Shown here: one piece after another, positions 50,213 through 61,400 of the stretch
Layout: every line of letters begins with the position of its first letter
Numbering within the stretch: the first letter of the stretch is position 1
Assembly: GCA_036345935.2 (NCBI GenBank)
Contig: JADWOT020001571.1
Coordinates: forward strand, 262,001-326,000
Source: Taenia hydatigena
Taxonomy: Eukaryota > Platyhelminthes > Cestoda > Cyclophyllidea > Taeniidae
Direction: 5' to 3'
Length of the DNA: 64,000 bases
Program-made: the position numbers and the translations under genes
Notes under the pieces: generated by a model
What the model saw: the letters and a program-made list of their open reading frames with translations, nothing else
The model's database searches: none
Told to the model about the DNA's origin: nothing

Positions 50213-50423
50213 AACATTATAGGCACATACTCTAATCGTGATGATGCATTCTTTCAAGTGTCCATGAACTCCAACCCGGAATCTATTGCTTGAGCATTGA
50301 ATGAATGCTTTGTGTGCGTCAAGAGCCTCCCATCCACCAAGCGTAAATAGCTTTGTGCAGAATCGTGTGCCTGTTAGCAGGTCTTCCATAAACACATCGG
50401 AAGGGGTCCACTTGCTCACCAAA
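50213..50423 (-). pseudogene. Candidate internal exon, copy IV, 17-bp deletion
   Basis: The minus strand reads acceptor TTTCCTACAG, 211 nt, donor GTAAGT (50212-50207). The frame SKWTPSDVFMEDLLTGTRFC, TKLFTLGGWEALDAHKAFIQ, then VHGHLKECIITIRVCAYNV is open throughout. Copies I and II carry 17 more bases here, flanked by CTCAC direct repeats. With those bases the frame joins the acceptor in phase 0 through FGEMIMHV. The deletion therefore shifts the frame in this copy. A working paralog may exist elsewhere in the genome. Confidence 0.5.
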
Positions 50424-51123
50424 CTGTAGGAAATTCGACAGTCCCTAGGTAGCGGTCCATCTGGAATGGCGCCACTTTCTGCTACCCACTCATCATTGGT
50501 CTCGATCGCACAACAACAGCAGTCTACACTTTAGCGTTGCGACGCAGTTCATTTGAGGATTCGTCATCACATGCACTCGCACACCTCCATCCACGTGACG
50601 CGCAATCGCACTAGCGCACAAGTTAGGTTTCCCCTTCCTCCTTTTCACATATGTGCATCAATGCCAGCCAACTGACAGACTGACATGCTGCGGTACGTAA
50701 CGCAGACTCACTCGATCATCACTTGCTTCCAACTAAAGTGGCATTTATAGCACACCAATCGTGCAAATATTCCGCCACACCATCTGCTCTGAACGCGATT
50801 CGCGGCCCATCAGATCACCTGCCACACCTTGATTGAGTAGGGAAGAAGGAGGTGAGACGACGACCACCACTTCCAGCTCGTCACTTCACGTCTACCTCCA
50901 TGCTTGCACAATCCTCACTGCTCACCTATTTAAGTCTTGTTGAATCTGGCTGACATTTGCACTTCCGTTTCCAATGCATGGAGGTGATGATCTCATAGTT
51001 CGAGTTGTTGGTCCATTTTAACCGCTGTCGCATTATGGGGACAAGCTGTCGTAGACGCTGCGAAAATCGCAGGTCGATGGTCTGCACTGCTTGATGGGGT
51101 GACATCTACACCAACAGCTATCA

Positions 51124-51345
51124 TGCATTGGTCCGAGTTTTGGCATTGGTTATGCTTCACTTTGCATTCCAATTTCCACATCCATCGCCTTATTCTCTCA
51201 CCAATGTGGACATAACGCCGCCTCGTATACTACTGAAAAATTCTCCCACCACATCTCTCTACAGTTCGACCATGGCACTTTCACAACAGATTGCTCTGAT
51301 AAGTTGAAACTGTGTGCTTTTTGCCGAATACAAAGGAAAATATAG
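51124..51345 (+). pseudogene. Cys-rich 74-codon frame, copy IV
   Basis: This has the same length and nearly the same sequence as 7322-7543, ending at TAG 51343-51345. Its openness in both copies is not independent evidence because they are almost identical. Confidence 0.3.
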
Positions 51346-51958
51346 CGCGGTCTGAGAAATTGGACTACCATCGCAGATGACATTCTCATCTCTCACACAG
51401 GCTCTACTTAGCAGCTCTTATATACAACTGAGTTGTCATAGCAACCCATCTCCCGTTCGCCAGTCTACACACCAACAAGACGATCCCCATTGGTCGAATG
51501 GAGGATTTGTGGTCAGCAATCAGTACGACACAGCGCATAGCTCCGAATTTCTGACCTCGGGAGAGTCACCGCCGTTTTCGCGATAAGGAAGTATGGCTAC
51601 AGATGTGAAAGTATGCCATTGTGCTGGATGAATGGACAAATGCATTTTCTGACAACTCGCTTTACTTTATTCACAATGATCTTGAGATTCATTACTGCCA
51701 AAGCAATGGCATTGCCACCTCCCATTGGATTTCCTCTTTTGTTCAACACTTCCACAGATTATCGTCAGATGAATGTATCTCTCCTCCCTCTCTGATTTGT
51801 GCAGCGAGGAGTAGAGTTGATGATAACGACTTAAAATGCTGAGGGTTGAGAGTTACAGTCAAACACTCACGTTGGTAGCAAGGCAGTGTTCGGGAATACA
51901 AACACACATTTAAAGCTCTGCATACTGCTTATGCACTAGATCCGTGGCCGCTTCTACA

Positions 51959-51977
51959 CAGGTACTCGGAGTACCTG
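51959..51977. repeat. Perfect palindrome, second copy
   Basis: Identical to the palindrome at 8157-8175, in the same place within the duplicated block. Confidence 0.8.
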
Positions 51978-53929
51978 AGTTGCTTACTTTAAGCATTGCC
52001 ATTGAACACGTGAAATCGCGGAAAGTGCCAAATTTCTCGAATTTTGTTACGGTATAGTGCCACTTTGAAGGGATAGGCATTTGCTACGCACTTTGTTTTA
52101 GCTTTCCTCCGATGATTTTATTTTCTTGTAGTAGCCGCATTCAACTGAATTAAGGCTGAATGCCTGGAAAGTTGTTAGTTCTAACCCTCAGATAAATTGA
52201 ACGGCCCATTAGCTGCTCTAATACCCCAGCTTTTACTCAACGTTCCAAATCCTGTACATCTTAGTGGCCACATAGTTTGCCTGAGCCACCCCCTTGCAAC
52301 CCTCGATGCATAGACACTGAGGTAAACGCCACAGCCAAAGCAGAAGTGCCGCGGTCACTTCATGAACAGAACCGTAGCAACAATTTACCCGCAAATGCGT
52401 CTCGTACGGTGATTCAATGCATTGCCCATCGATGTGAGCACCGAGAAGCATCTTCACTCTGCGGTCTGGTCGTCGAGTCAGACTATCACGCTTTCAACTC
52501 TAACGCTCGCTATGCATGTATGCTCTTTCCAAGCACTTTGTTGCATTATGGCCTTCGGGTGGACATCGAGGAGTCCTCTGCTCCCATTACTTGAGCTGGA
52601 GTGTGGCCACTCAATGCCGATTTGATGTGCGACCGGTGGGACCACATTTACGAATCCTAGCAGGGTCTTAGTACCAAATGTGTCGTAAACATAGGCAGGC
52701 AAGATTCCTTTCCTTTACTTAGTGTCTTGACCTAGTGATTGGTTTGGAGTGCTTTCAGCCTACAGACGGAGTTGTTTCGGCCAAAATGACACTTGGCCGG
52801 CAACTAACTTGCAACTTCTAAAATCCGGAGCACTTCCTTGTTTTGATGGTTGCACCAAACTTATTTGTTGCTGCCAATTAGTTTCTTATATCACAAATAT
52901 CCTAAGGAGTTAGGATTAGCCTTCGGAGAAAGGTGCACACCACACAATTAGGCAACCACAATGAACGAGCCAGCGAGTGATAGAGACGTTTTTAGAAAAA
53001 GAGTTCTTCAAGGACAATATCAAAGCCTGGTTCTGATTCAATGCAATGACTATGCAGATTTTGCTTAAAACTTACAGAAATGGGACTACGCACTGTCGTG
53101 AGTTCCACAAGTGCAACCACATTTCCAGCAAGGGTAGCACTAACTGCAATGTACAAAATTCACTTTCGTCTCATTGAGAGCTTGCTCATATTGCACTGTT
53201 GACTGCATAAACAACATGATTAATAATAAAGGCTAGTTTAAGTGCAAAGCTAATGAACAGGGCTGCTGCAATGTTAACTCTCACTAGTCGTGTTGACACG
53301 GGGTTGAATGATAGGAGGGAGACTTGTTCCCACCCTCTTGGAGTAGAAATTGCTGATTAATTGCCCAATTAGTGAGTTGGCTGATAAGTTTAACAAAAAA
53401 AATAAAAATAGCAGCTGGTTCGACTTCTGGAAAGAACATTCAGATGGTAGTAACATCCCTTCTCCTTTTAAACGGTGACTTTATGGCACCGGTAGTGGCG
53501 GACTTGACAGACTCACTCAATATCGCCTCTTGCCGAGGCGTTGCAAATGATGTCTGAGTCAAAAGCAAAAAATCGCTGATAGTGGGATAAACTTACATAA
53601 CTCTTTGTTAGCTGCAGGTGATAATCTCTGTCACCCAGAAATTGAACGGCTTCAATGACGCAGAGTTAAGAGATCGTAATGCCGGAACAGTCGAGGAAGG
53701 AGCGGAAATGTGTTTTAATTCCTCCTGAAAGACCCGTAATTATTCGCCTTGATAGCTTTGTGGTGTTCGCGTGGTCCTTGGAGAAGAGACAGAAGCAAAA
53801 ACGCATCGATCTGCCTTCAACCCGCTGAGTTTATTTTACTCCGTTGCAGAAGGGATAAGTTGCGGTTGCTCCGCTTCGTCGTCGTCAGGATAAGGCTAGT
53901 TTATTTGGACGAGCATTGACGACCTGCGT

Positions 53930-54085
53930 GTGTGTAGGGGCAAGTGGAAAGACTGATTGCACTACCATTTGTATTGAATAGCATCAAAATGCGGCTGCTA
54001 CGTGTTCGTGATGGATCCAGAATTTTATTGTAGGAATCGCCAATTGACGATTTGACGGCAGCGAAATGTAGCATGGCGGTGGGCA
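53930..54085 (+). pseudogene. F-box family middle segment in the tail
   Basis: KCGCYVFVMDPEFYCRNRQL, then TI and TGA, aligns with DYDCYVFFMDPEF of the intact gene; upstream ASGKTDCTTICIE aligns loosely with its ANGEGG region in another frame. It is the counterpart of 47.6-47.8 kb. Confidence 0.5.
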
Positions 54086-55183
54086 AACAGTAGGATTACA
54101 TTGTTTAACAATAAACAAATAGCGAAGCTTGTTCTTTTGCTTCTTCACCATTAATTTTAGCGCAGCCTTCTCATAAGGGTCACCCCTCCCTAATCTGCCC
54201 CTGTCTGTCCTCTATCCAAACGCTTTAAAGCAACAACTTGTAATCATAAACGTTGTTATAATTAATGCTAATATTGACAGAACTAGATCACAAGCATGCA
54301 GCAGGGACGAGCCTTGGCGTCCAAGTCCAAATCCTTGTTCTACAAAGGGTCAGTGTCTTCATTTGCGCCTGATGGGCGTTAATGTTTCACCGTGACTCTC
54401 GACCCTCAGTGGACTTGCATTTTCGCCTCTACTGGCTCCATCAAACCAAAAAAGACAGATTTAAGGGATGTCTCCCACATCAATCCAAAGGGCCAGGTAA
54501 GCCGGACATCCACTTCAGCTCACCGTACCTTGTATCCAGCTCTGTTACTGTGCAAATTTAAACGCTTTCTTCGTGGTAGGGGTGATATTGCAGCAGTTCG
54601 CTAAGTCGTTTTTACTCACAAGAAATGCAGCACTCTTCACTAGGTCTGCAACTGTGATTGCGTCTAAAGTTGCGCAGTGCACCTTTACTGGTATTTGTCA
54701 ACAAACTGGCAATTCAGTTGGAGAATCCTCTCTTCGTGCCATTTAGCATATCACTAGAAATTTTGCGCAGAATATGAATGGTCTCTGTCCACATGACGAC
54801 GCAGGTTCATGGCGATGGATCCGCCTACTTTACCTTACGATGGTGATTCAACCAGAGGAAGGGGTAAAAAAGAATGTGCGACTTAACACAACCTAGAATC
54901 GCTTCATTGCTGTAAGAAGAGGAGTAAAGAAGACGCAAGAGTAAGCTGATGCCTCCAACGATGGTTCCGTTTTGTCATTGCCCAGTCATTCTTGATGCAA
55001 GATAGACCTTCGTTTGTTGTCTTGCCGTAAGCAACCATCCCATAAAAGAGAGTTGTCGCTTGTTTTGATAACATAAAATTTGTAACAAAGCCCACTTGAA
55101 AGTGGAACAAACATAGCAAATGATGGATGAGTGACAAAAGTAGGGCTGTTGAACTATGCAGTACTCAAGCCATGAACTAGTAA

Positions 55184-55906
55184 CCATCGATTGGGGAAAT
55201 AAATGCTCACAACCGTATTCATTACTGTCAAGTCTATTTTCTTTTTGGCATCCTAACAATTGCTACCTCAAATGGATGTATTACCAATGAACGTCGAGCG
55301 TTAGAGATCGTGATGAATGATTGTGCGTGCCCGTACCTTACAGATGCTATTGACACATTGATTCATAACGATTTTGCCCATGTGAATGCAAAAGGTAGCT
55401 CAATATATTTTAGCGAGATTGGAAGAAGAGATTCTGAAAGTGACGTCTTGCACTACGAATGCTACGTATTGCAGATGGATCTAGAAATTCCGTTCAGGCA
55501 TCAATTACTGCGCTTCCAAGACGCCATCAAGTCGCACCATGTATTAGTCATAGCCCTCCTGCCATGGAGTTTGGATGATGAAGCAGATGATATTCACCCC
55601 TTTGCAAAGCTTGTCGCGAGTTCCAACAACTTCGAGGGTTGTCCACCTGCAACAACTCTGGTGGAATGGCGAATGTATTGTGTCAAGCAATGTGAAGCCG
55701 GACACGTCAACTTGGTGACTTGCTGCATTTCGCTTATTACGACTGACTTCCAGTTGAAGACTGTTGGCGGTAGATGCAAGTACAAATGCAATTTATCAAA
55801 GCATCACACATTTGACATGCGCTATTTATGGCCATTGCGTACTCAGATGCACTACTTTTCTTCAGCTTACCGTTTTCCTTTCTCTTTAGCAATCGTAGTA
55901 ACATAA
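55184..55906 (+). pseudogene. F-box family C-terminal domain, long open frame, no F-box
   Basis: A frame of 240 codons is open from after TAA 55181-55183 to TAA 55904-55906; the first ATG is at 55313. From about the fifth codon it aligns with the intact 24-kb protein to its end: IHYCQVYFLFGILTIATSNG against the HCCLIFSAHLLHS region, then HYECYVLQMD, DAIKSHHVLVIALLPWSLDD, FAKLVASSNNFEGCPPATT, VEWRMYCVK and DFQLKTVGGRCKYKC. The partner's stop codon is replaced here, adding about 26 residues. No F-box, promoter or start exon was found in the 500 bp upstream. It is either 5' truncated or the end of a gene with a far upstream exon. The lack of stops over 720 bp suggests recent function. Confidence 0.6.
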
Positions 55907-55979
55907 ACAGCAGCTTTATTTACCGCATGGCTACTCCGCGTTTCTCATATCAAATCGCCTAGCTTGATAGGTTGCGTGT

Positions 55980-56110
55980 TCTGTTGATCTAGAAGGAGAA
56001 CTCAAAAGTCACGCACATTATGTTTGACACAGTCAAAGGCAGAACTTTGGAGACACTGCACTTGAAGTGTCACCTTACCTTGTAAAGACGCCACAGCTAC
56101 ACGCACGGCG
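55980..56110. repeat. Conserved 3' flank of an F-box unit
   Basis: GGAGAACTCAAAAG followed by CACGCACATTATG and a CACTGCACTTG stretch match the flanks at 16.5, 40.0 and 61.2 kb in order. Confidence 0.5.
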
Positions 56111-57060
56111 ATTTGACATGTTCAACATTAATTGAAGCCGAAGCAAGAGATACATTTTAATGACAGACGAAGTGACGAGTTTTGATAATCTTCATCTCAA
56201 ACCTACATTTTAGGTGAATAGTGTAGAGCAAATATGCGTCTCTAATTTGCCTTCCACTTCTGCTCTTTATTTGCACTAATGAGTTAATTTGAGTCGTCTC
56301 CAAGTTAGACTGCCTTTTTATTGTGACAAATGTGCTTAGCTGCGTGGCTTTAAGTTTTCCTAGCATTTGTAGACACCTTTACGTTAACCATAGGCAAGCA
56401 ATAGGAATGGGTTGCATGGCATCAAACACAAAGTAAAGTTTGTTTCTTGCCACCTCATCATTACTTTCAAAGCAGCCTCCTAATGTAGGATATTGTCACT
56501 CATCCCTTCTCACTCTCAACCTCCCTACAAACCACCAAGTTGTCAGGTCGAGCATAGTTATCATTGCTAAGAAACATTGATGAGGACAGATTACAAGCAT
56601 GCAGAACAGAGAAGCTTTGATGGTTGAGCCCAGCTTCATGTTTGAGTGCCTTAACTCCCGACCTTTATCCTACTCGATCGCTACCAGTAGATTTGCGGTT
56701 TCCATTTGTCTTCGATGTTACCTAATTAGGGGATGAAGAGTTGGAGTTGGTCACAAGTGCGTCAACACATCAGCCAATGGCTGTGGCTCAACAAGCACTT
56801 ATTTCGCGTGGTACTTGTACAAACCATACCAACGGCCCGCAGAGAACCGACTCATGAAATTGGATACCGTAGAATGGAATTCTACCAGTAATATTTACCT
56901 CCGTTTGCTAAGCATTTCATTTCATTTTAATAAATTCTTTACCCTCCTTCAGTGACAAGAATAATGTTGAAACGGTTCTTCACGTTAATAGTGTGTGCAA
57001 AAGCAGTGCGCTTTAGCAAATCTTCTACGCAGCGAAATAAAGTAGGTGAGGATTAAACAT
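56111..57060. other. No recognisable gene
   Basis: Only short frames. About 56.46-56.65 kb vaguely resembles the distal upstream flank of type A units (CATGCAGAACAGAG-like), as near 48.0 and 54.3 kb. Confidence 0.35.
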
Positions 57061-57230
57061 GAAGTAGCAATTAAAGATCTGTTAAAGAGAGGACCAAGCA
57101 GACTAAGATGAATATTGCTGGAAGAACTCTATTTTCTTTGACCATTTTTAGCAACGGCAAGTGGGTTCCAGTAAGCAGTTGGTGCTCACTGGTACACTTT
57201 CCATTGCTGATGCTAGGATCGCCGATTCGA

Positions 57231-57510
57231 AAGCATTCATCACCTGTGAGAAATGGTGTTGCAGACATCCACCACATCCTCCACATCTAAAGTGATTTAA
57301 GAGCAAGTCATCTTTAGTAACACGGAATTGGAATGAGAGGATTGCGGTAGTGGAAAAGACAACAAAAGCAATGAATGAGGGATGGCAGGTTAAGCAGAAA
57401 CGCAAGGTAAATAGGAACCACTGAACAGTACCACTTTAAAGGGTACCATCGTGGATTGACTGAATGACCCGGACGGTGAGGTTCAAACACTGATAAATTG
57501 TCGATGATTG
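57231..57510 (-). pseudogene. F-box subtype 1 pseudogene, type A promoter
   Basis: On the minus strand a GTTTGAAC box lies at about 57.48 kb and the start codon at 57449-57447 is followed by GTACCC. Further on, DVEDVVDVCNTISHR and TGA match SVEDMVNACNAIPNWR of the intact F-box. The first part of the F-box has a small deletion and a stop. Confidence 0.6.
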
Positions 57511-59590
57511 TATGTCGAGAGTCACGTTCAAACGTTAATGCGCATCAGGCGCAAATGAACTTGCCGAGTTATGCCCAAAGGAGGAAAAGACAGGAGTTTA
57601 GCGATTCAGAACTCGTAGTGGCTTCTTACCTTACCAATGGCTACACAGTTTCACATACGGCGATTTGGTGTCGTTAACACGGATTGAGGCCTAAGCAGCA
57701 GTGGATAATAGCACAAATTGTGGCATTCATTGCGCAAAGCTATCACGCAGCCTCGAAAATCTTACGATTTGCATGTTACATGTAGCAGTTAGTTCTGACC
57801 AGGTGGGTCAGGCACCTACTCCAATTCCCCTTACCTTATATACAGACCTGTTACTTTGCAACTTTAAAAGCAAACTCAGTGGCATGAGTAATGTTGCGAC
57901 GCTTATCCATCTCGATAATATCTTTAGGAAACGCAACACACTTTAGTAGGTCTGCGACTGAATATGCCTTTAAAGTTGCATGGTATCAGATCTGTTTATA
58001 AAATGCGGAGAATTGAAGCGCGTGAAGATGGAATGTGAAGAAGACATTTATAGTCTGTTCTACCGGATCGCCATTCGAATCCTGATCAGAGAAACGAGAG
58101 GAGTTCTCCAACTCTCCCTCTCCAGACTGGATATCGACGAGCAGACTTAAGAAATGCAAGTTTACTGAAGACTATTCAGAAGGCTGAATGCTGAGAGTCA
58201 CGGTCAAACACCGAAGCTGGTCACATTCGGCTGAGTAGAACACGAACTCGTGTTCTCACTAGGACTTGGGCTCCGACACCAATGCTTTCCCATCCGCGTA
58301 CTTGCGATTCGATTCCGTCAATGTTTTCGGTCATGACAACCACGTCAACCGTAATAATTTTGCATGTTGACAGCAATATTAGTGGATCCAAACAGGTCAC
58401 TCATAGCGTTAATGCTGCCGAGAGCATTTGGCGTAACAAGTCGTCCTGTCAGCAATTTAGGTAATGGCTTGACAGAAGAAACACTCCAGTAGCACTGATA
58501 TCGGTAAAAGTAAAAGATAACTTACCGATTGTGTCTCGTATAGGTTTTGCTCAAATATTTTTGTCATTTTAGTTAAGAACGCGATAGGCCATGCAGATAT
58601 GCCTAGGAGCCCAACTCATAAAGAGTAGAATCACTGCTTTACGATTTACCAACCTTGGGTACTCAAAAGAAGGAAAGCGTATAGTTACTTTGCATTTCCT
58701 GCTCTCCGTATACGAAGGCACACATAATGCTGGGATGGAATATGCGTTGCCGGCTCTATTAAGGGTCGGAGAGAGGCTATTGTGGTGCAGGATAAGAAGC
58801 TAAACTGGAAATGGAAATTAGCTAATATCGTAAAGTCTCTCACTGAACATTGATGTTAGCTGCCGATGATTGACTGAAATCCAGTTATAAGCTTTCTCAT
58901 CGGTAAATGATTTTTTACCCGTGAATAAACTGTTTGTGCACATGGGTGCAAGCGGAGGAAATATGCCGACTTGGCATCCAGTGTGAGGCACATTTCTTTA
59001 TTTCTGTTTGTGGATGGGAATGCATGGTGCAATGGTGCGAGTGTAGATCTATGGATGTGTCCCACGGACAGACATTCACTTCACCAGCTGAAATGTCTCG
59101 TTGTGTCACAACTCCGCATCACTGCATTCGGTTCTCCTGACCTTTTGAGTATAAACAAGAGCGCGCCTGCACACGGATGACTTTGATACCTTCTCCAACC
59201 ATCCATTAACTGAGAGGAACGCGTATTCAAGTTATGCCTTGCACGCAACTTAGGCGCATTTCTGCATCCCAGATTAGGTGGGCCAATTCTTATTCCCATA
59301 CTACTATTCGTAGGGAAGTCCTCTCATGAGGATATCGATTGTCACTCAGACCAACTAATCCAATCCTCACACTCTTTCATCGAAATAGGTTGACTTACTA
59401 AAGAACTATGGTAATCGTGGTTATTATGAGCACAAGCACATCACCTTAACTTGATTGCAAGCACGCAGCTTAGGGGAGCATTGCAGTACAATTCCGATTC
59501 CGAGTACGAGTACAAGTCCATGTTCTACTTAGGGTCAGTGATCTCAGCTAAGTTTGATGAGAGTTAGTTCTTGAACGCGACTTCCGACAT
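57511..59590. other. Spacer with worn family flanks, no gene recognised
   Basis: 57.70-58.16 kb resembles 48.13-48.48 kb and 54.4-54.6 kb. 58.17-58.32 kb resembles, in inverse, the upstream flanks at 37.9 and 59.5 kb. An 8-bp hairpin GAACACGA-AC-TCGTGTTC stands at 58238-58255. Frames at 58591-59299 show no family. Confidence 0.4.
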
Positions 59591-59603
59591 GTAATCATCG
59601 TCA

Positions 59604-59820
59604 ATGTATCAGTATTTGAAGCCCTACACCTCTGCTACCCGGCCAATCCGGAATAGCGTCTTTCCAAAATGGTATGTCCTGGTAGTCTCTACTTGCTTCT
59701 TCTTACTTCTCTATCTATACCACATTGCATTTATTACTTACTTTGTCTCATGTGCCATCAACATCACTTTATACCATTTTTGTGTCACTAAGGATGGCAT
59801 ATAATCCCTCAACTTAAAGA
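59604..59820 (+). pseudogene. F-box unit promoter and start exon, type A
   Basis: TATTTGA at 59613-59619, the conserved block, and ATG at 59669-59671 followed by a consensus GTATGT donor. An acceptor-like AACTTAAAG lies near 59.81 kb. As in the partner at 38.5 kb, an antisense family segment follows in place of an F-box. Confidence 0.6.
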
Positions 59821-59911
59821 ACAACCTTATGGAGGTGTGCAGCAATCAGTCTGCCGCTCCAAAAACAGATACCGATGTATCGCTACTATTCGGAGAACGA
59901 ATCAGTGATTT

Positions 59912-60075
59912 TCAATGTAAAAAGTTGGTAAATATGGCAGACGTATAGTTGTCCATACAGCGTGGGGATTGGAAGCATGTCATAATGAAGCATGAGACCA
60001 TGGTTAATGGCCCATCGGAGAAGGAATCAGCAAGCCTGAGCGAAAATTGCCGAAAATTGCACTTGCTTCTGGTAA
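59912..60075 (-). pseudogene. Inverted middle segment of the F-box family
   Basis: Minus-strand DGPLTMVSCFIMTCFQSPRC, then MDNYTSAIF, aligns with NQLASCFIVTHFISPHCING at 39.6 kb (+). It is the counterpart of 38820-38960, so the inversion predates this duplication. Confidence 0.5.
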
Positions 60076-60132
60076 TATTCCACGACTGGACGTGAATCCC
60101 GGTGGACAAATGGTGAGATGAGAAAAATATTA

Positions 60133-60346
60133 ACATTCGACATCACTGCTCATTGAGCCCCTTCCAAGTTTAGTGCCGAAAGACCTGCTGTCTTTATTGG
60201 TGTTATCACGCCTCAGTAACACTGTGATGATTATCAACTCCTTGAAGAAAAACCGACTGCTTCTGCCTTCATTTGATGCCTATGAACTACTCCATTACCA
60301 GTTCTACCGCAAAAATAAACGGTCATATTCTCTTTTCCGCGTCTAA
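60133..60346 (+). pseudogene. F-box subtype 2, best preserved copy
   Basis: After TAA a 70-codon frame reads SLLIEPLPSLVPKDLLSLLV, LSRLSNTVMIINSLKKNRLL, LPSFDAYELLHYQFYRKNKR, then SYSLFRV and TAA at 60344-60346. Its LP...LL pattern and the following helix-like stretch align with the intact subtype 1 F-box (LPAELALKLCEFL...AMHHYINNWRW). No start codon is present, and the C-terminal domain is missing. It could be a surviving F-box exon, but promoter and start exon upstream are separated from it by inverted sequence. Confidence 0.55.
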
Positions 60347-60484
60347 TTTCCTCGCATTCATCTTTACCAGTAAATGTCGAAGAACAGTCAATTGTGGTGA
60401 GGCGATCGCGTGGCTTTCACATAAAACAACGTTAAGCAATCCAACGTGTTGACGCCATTGTGAGGTCAACACAATTCCGCTTCC

Positions 60485-61160
60485 ATGGCCGCAGTATTCA
60501 TACCTCGTCCCCTCCGTTACACAGTCAATCACCATATCACCTTTCAAGCATGGTGGATTTCCGTAGTTCCTTTTTACTTCACTATCCCTAAATCCTATTC
60601 CCATGCTACTGATGATGACCTACTTGCGTTACATCGGAACTTCAAATGTGGTCCAATCAGCAGTTGAGTCGCATGTTGTTTTCTCAAGCCGCATCGATCG
60701 TCAACCAAAGTCCGTTTGCAGCTGATGAGTAATTCAGGGAGCAAATGAGTGCATTTGGCAACTTGAACTTCATCTAGTCAATCTTTTCTTCAACAGGTCA
60801 TCAAGTACACTCTGCTGTTTCATTTCTACCAATTTTTCAGCTCCACACTGCATATACAACTATATTTCTGCGAAGTTTGTCACATTTCACATTGTTTAGT
60901 CAGTAATTCGTGATCCAAGATGCATAGATCCCATCAGTACATGAAATGAGTACGGCTAGACCTATTAGTACGTACTACGGCTGCTGCGTATGCATGATGG
61001 AACCGCATTGGCGAATGTACTGTGTCGAATGCCCTGCAGTTGGACGACTCAGTTTAATGATGCTGTCAATTTGTCCATTGCGACCTATGGTTCAAGAACA
61101 TCAGCACTTTTCACAAACGTTAATTTTTTTGTATTTACCAACCCAAATATAGTCTCCTTA
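60485..61160 (+). pseudogene. F-box family pseudogene, F-box missing
   Basis: A TATTCATA box at 60495-60502 and an ATG at 60550-60552 followed by GTGGAT mark the promoter and start exon. Then DDDLLALHRNFKCGPISS, a stop, and IVNQSPFAADE, a stop, REQMSAF align with the middle of the family. Late on, YYGCCVCMMEPHWRMYCVEC carries the shared internal deletion. Several stops are present. Confidence 0.65.
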
Positions 61161-61189
61161 TTGATGCACATTTTCCTTCTCCTTCCTAC

Positions 61190-61400
61190 TTAATTTGGTG
61201 GCTTTTAAAGCAACCAGAATGGTTTGTTTGGTGGTTTATGAACCATGTTTGTCAGGAGAAGGATTCAAAGGGCACACATGCTATTCTTGGAAAGGCGAGA
61301 GGCAGATATGTTGTAGGCACTGCTGTAAAGGTATCTATGAGATAGAAGGATGGCAAATAGCGAGTAGCATCAGCAAATCACATGAAATGTGGCAGGGACG
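61190..61400. repeat. Conserved 3' flank of an F-box unit
   Basis: GGAGAAGGATTCAAAGGGCACACAT-type sequence followed by TGTAGGCACTGCTG matches 40.0 and 16.6 kb. Confidence 0.55.

Larger units (their letters stand above)
48640..54610. repeat. Segmental duplication, copy IV (block 2, block 1, tail)
   Basis: This is the most complete copy. It matches 34.64-37.87 kb (II), 45.4-48.3 kb (III, minus the middle) and 6.58-9.65 kb (I). 50.75-53.40 kb is almost the same as copy I, so that exchange or duplication is the most recent. A 17-bp difference from copies I and II lies near 50420. Confidence 0.85.

Noticed and set aside
6584..54610. Segmental copies as a transposable element
   Set aside because: No terminal repeats, target-site duplications or transposition proteins are visible, and copy ends differ from each other.
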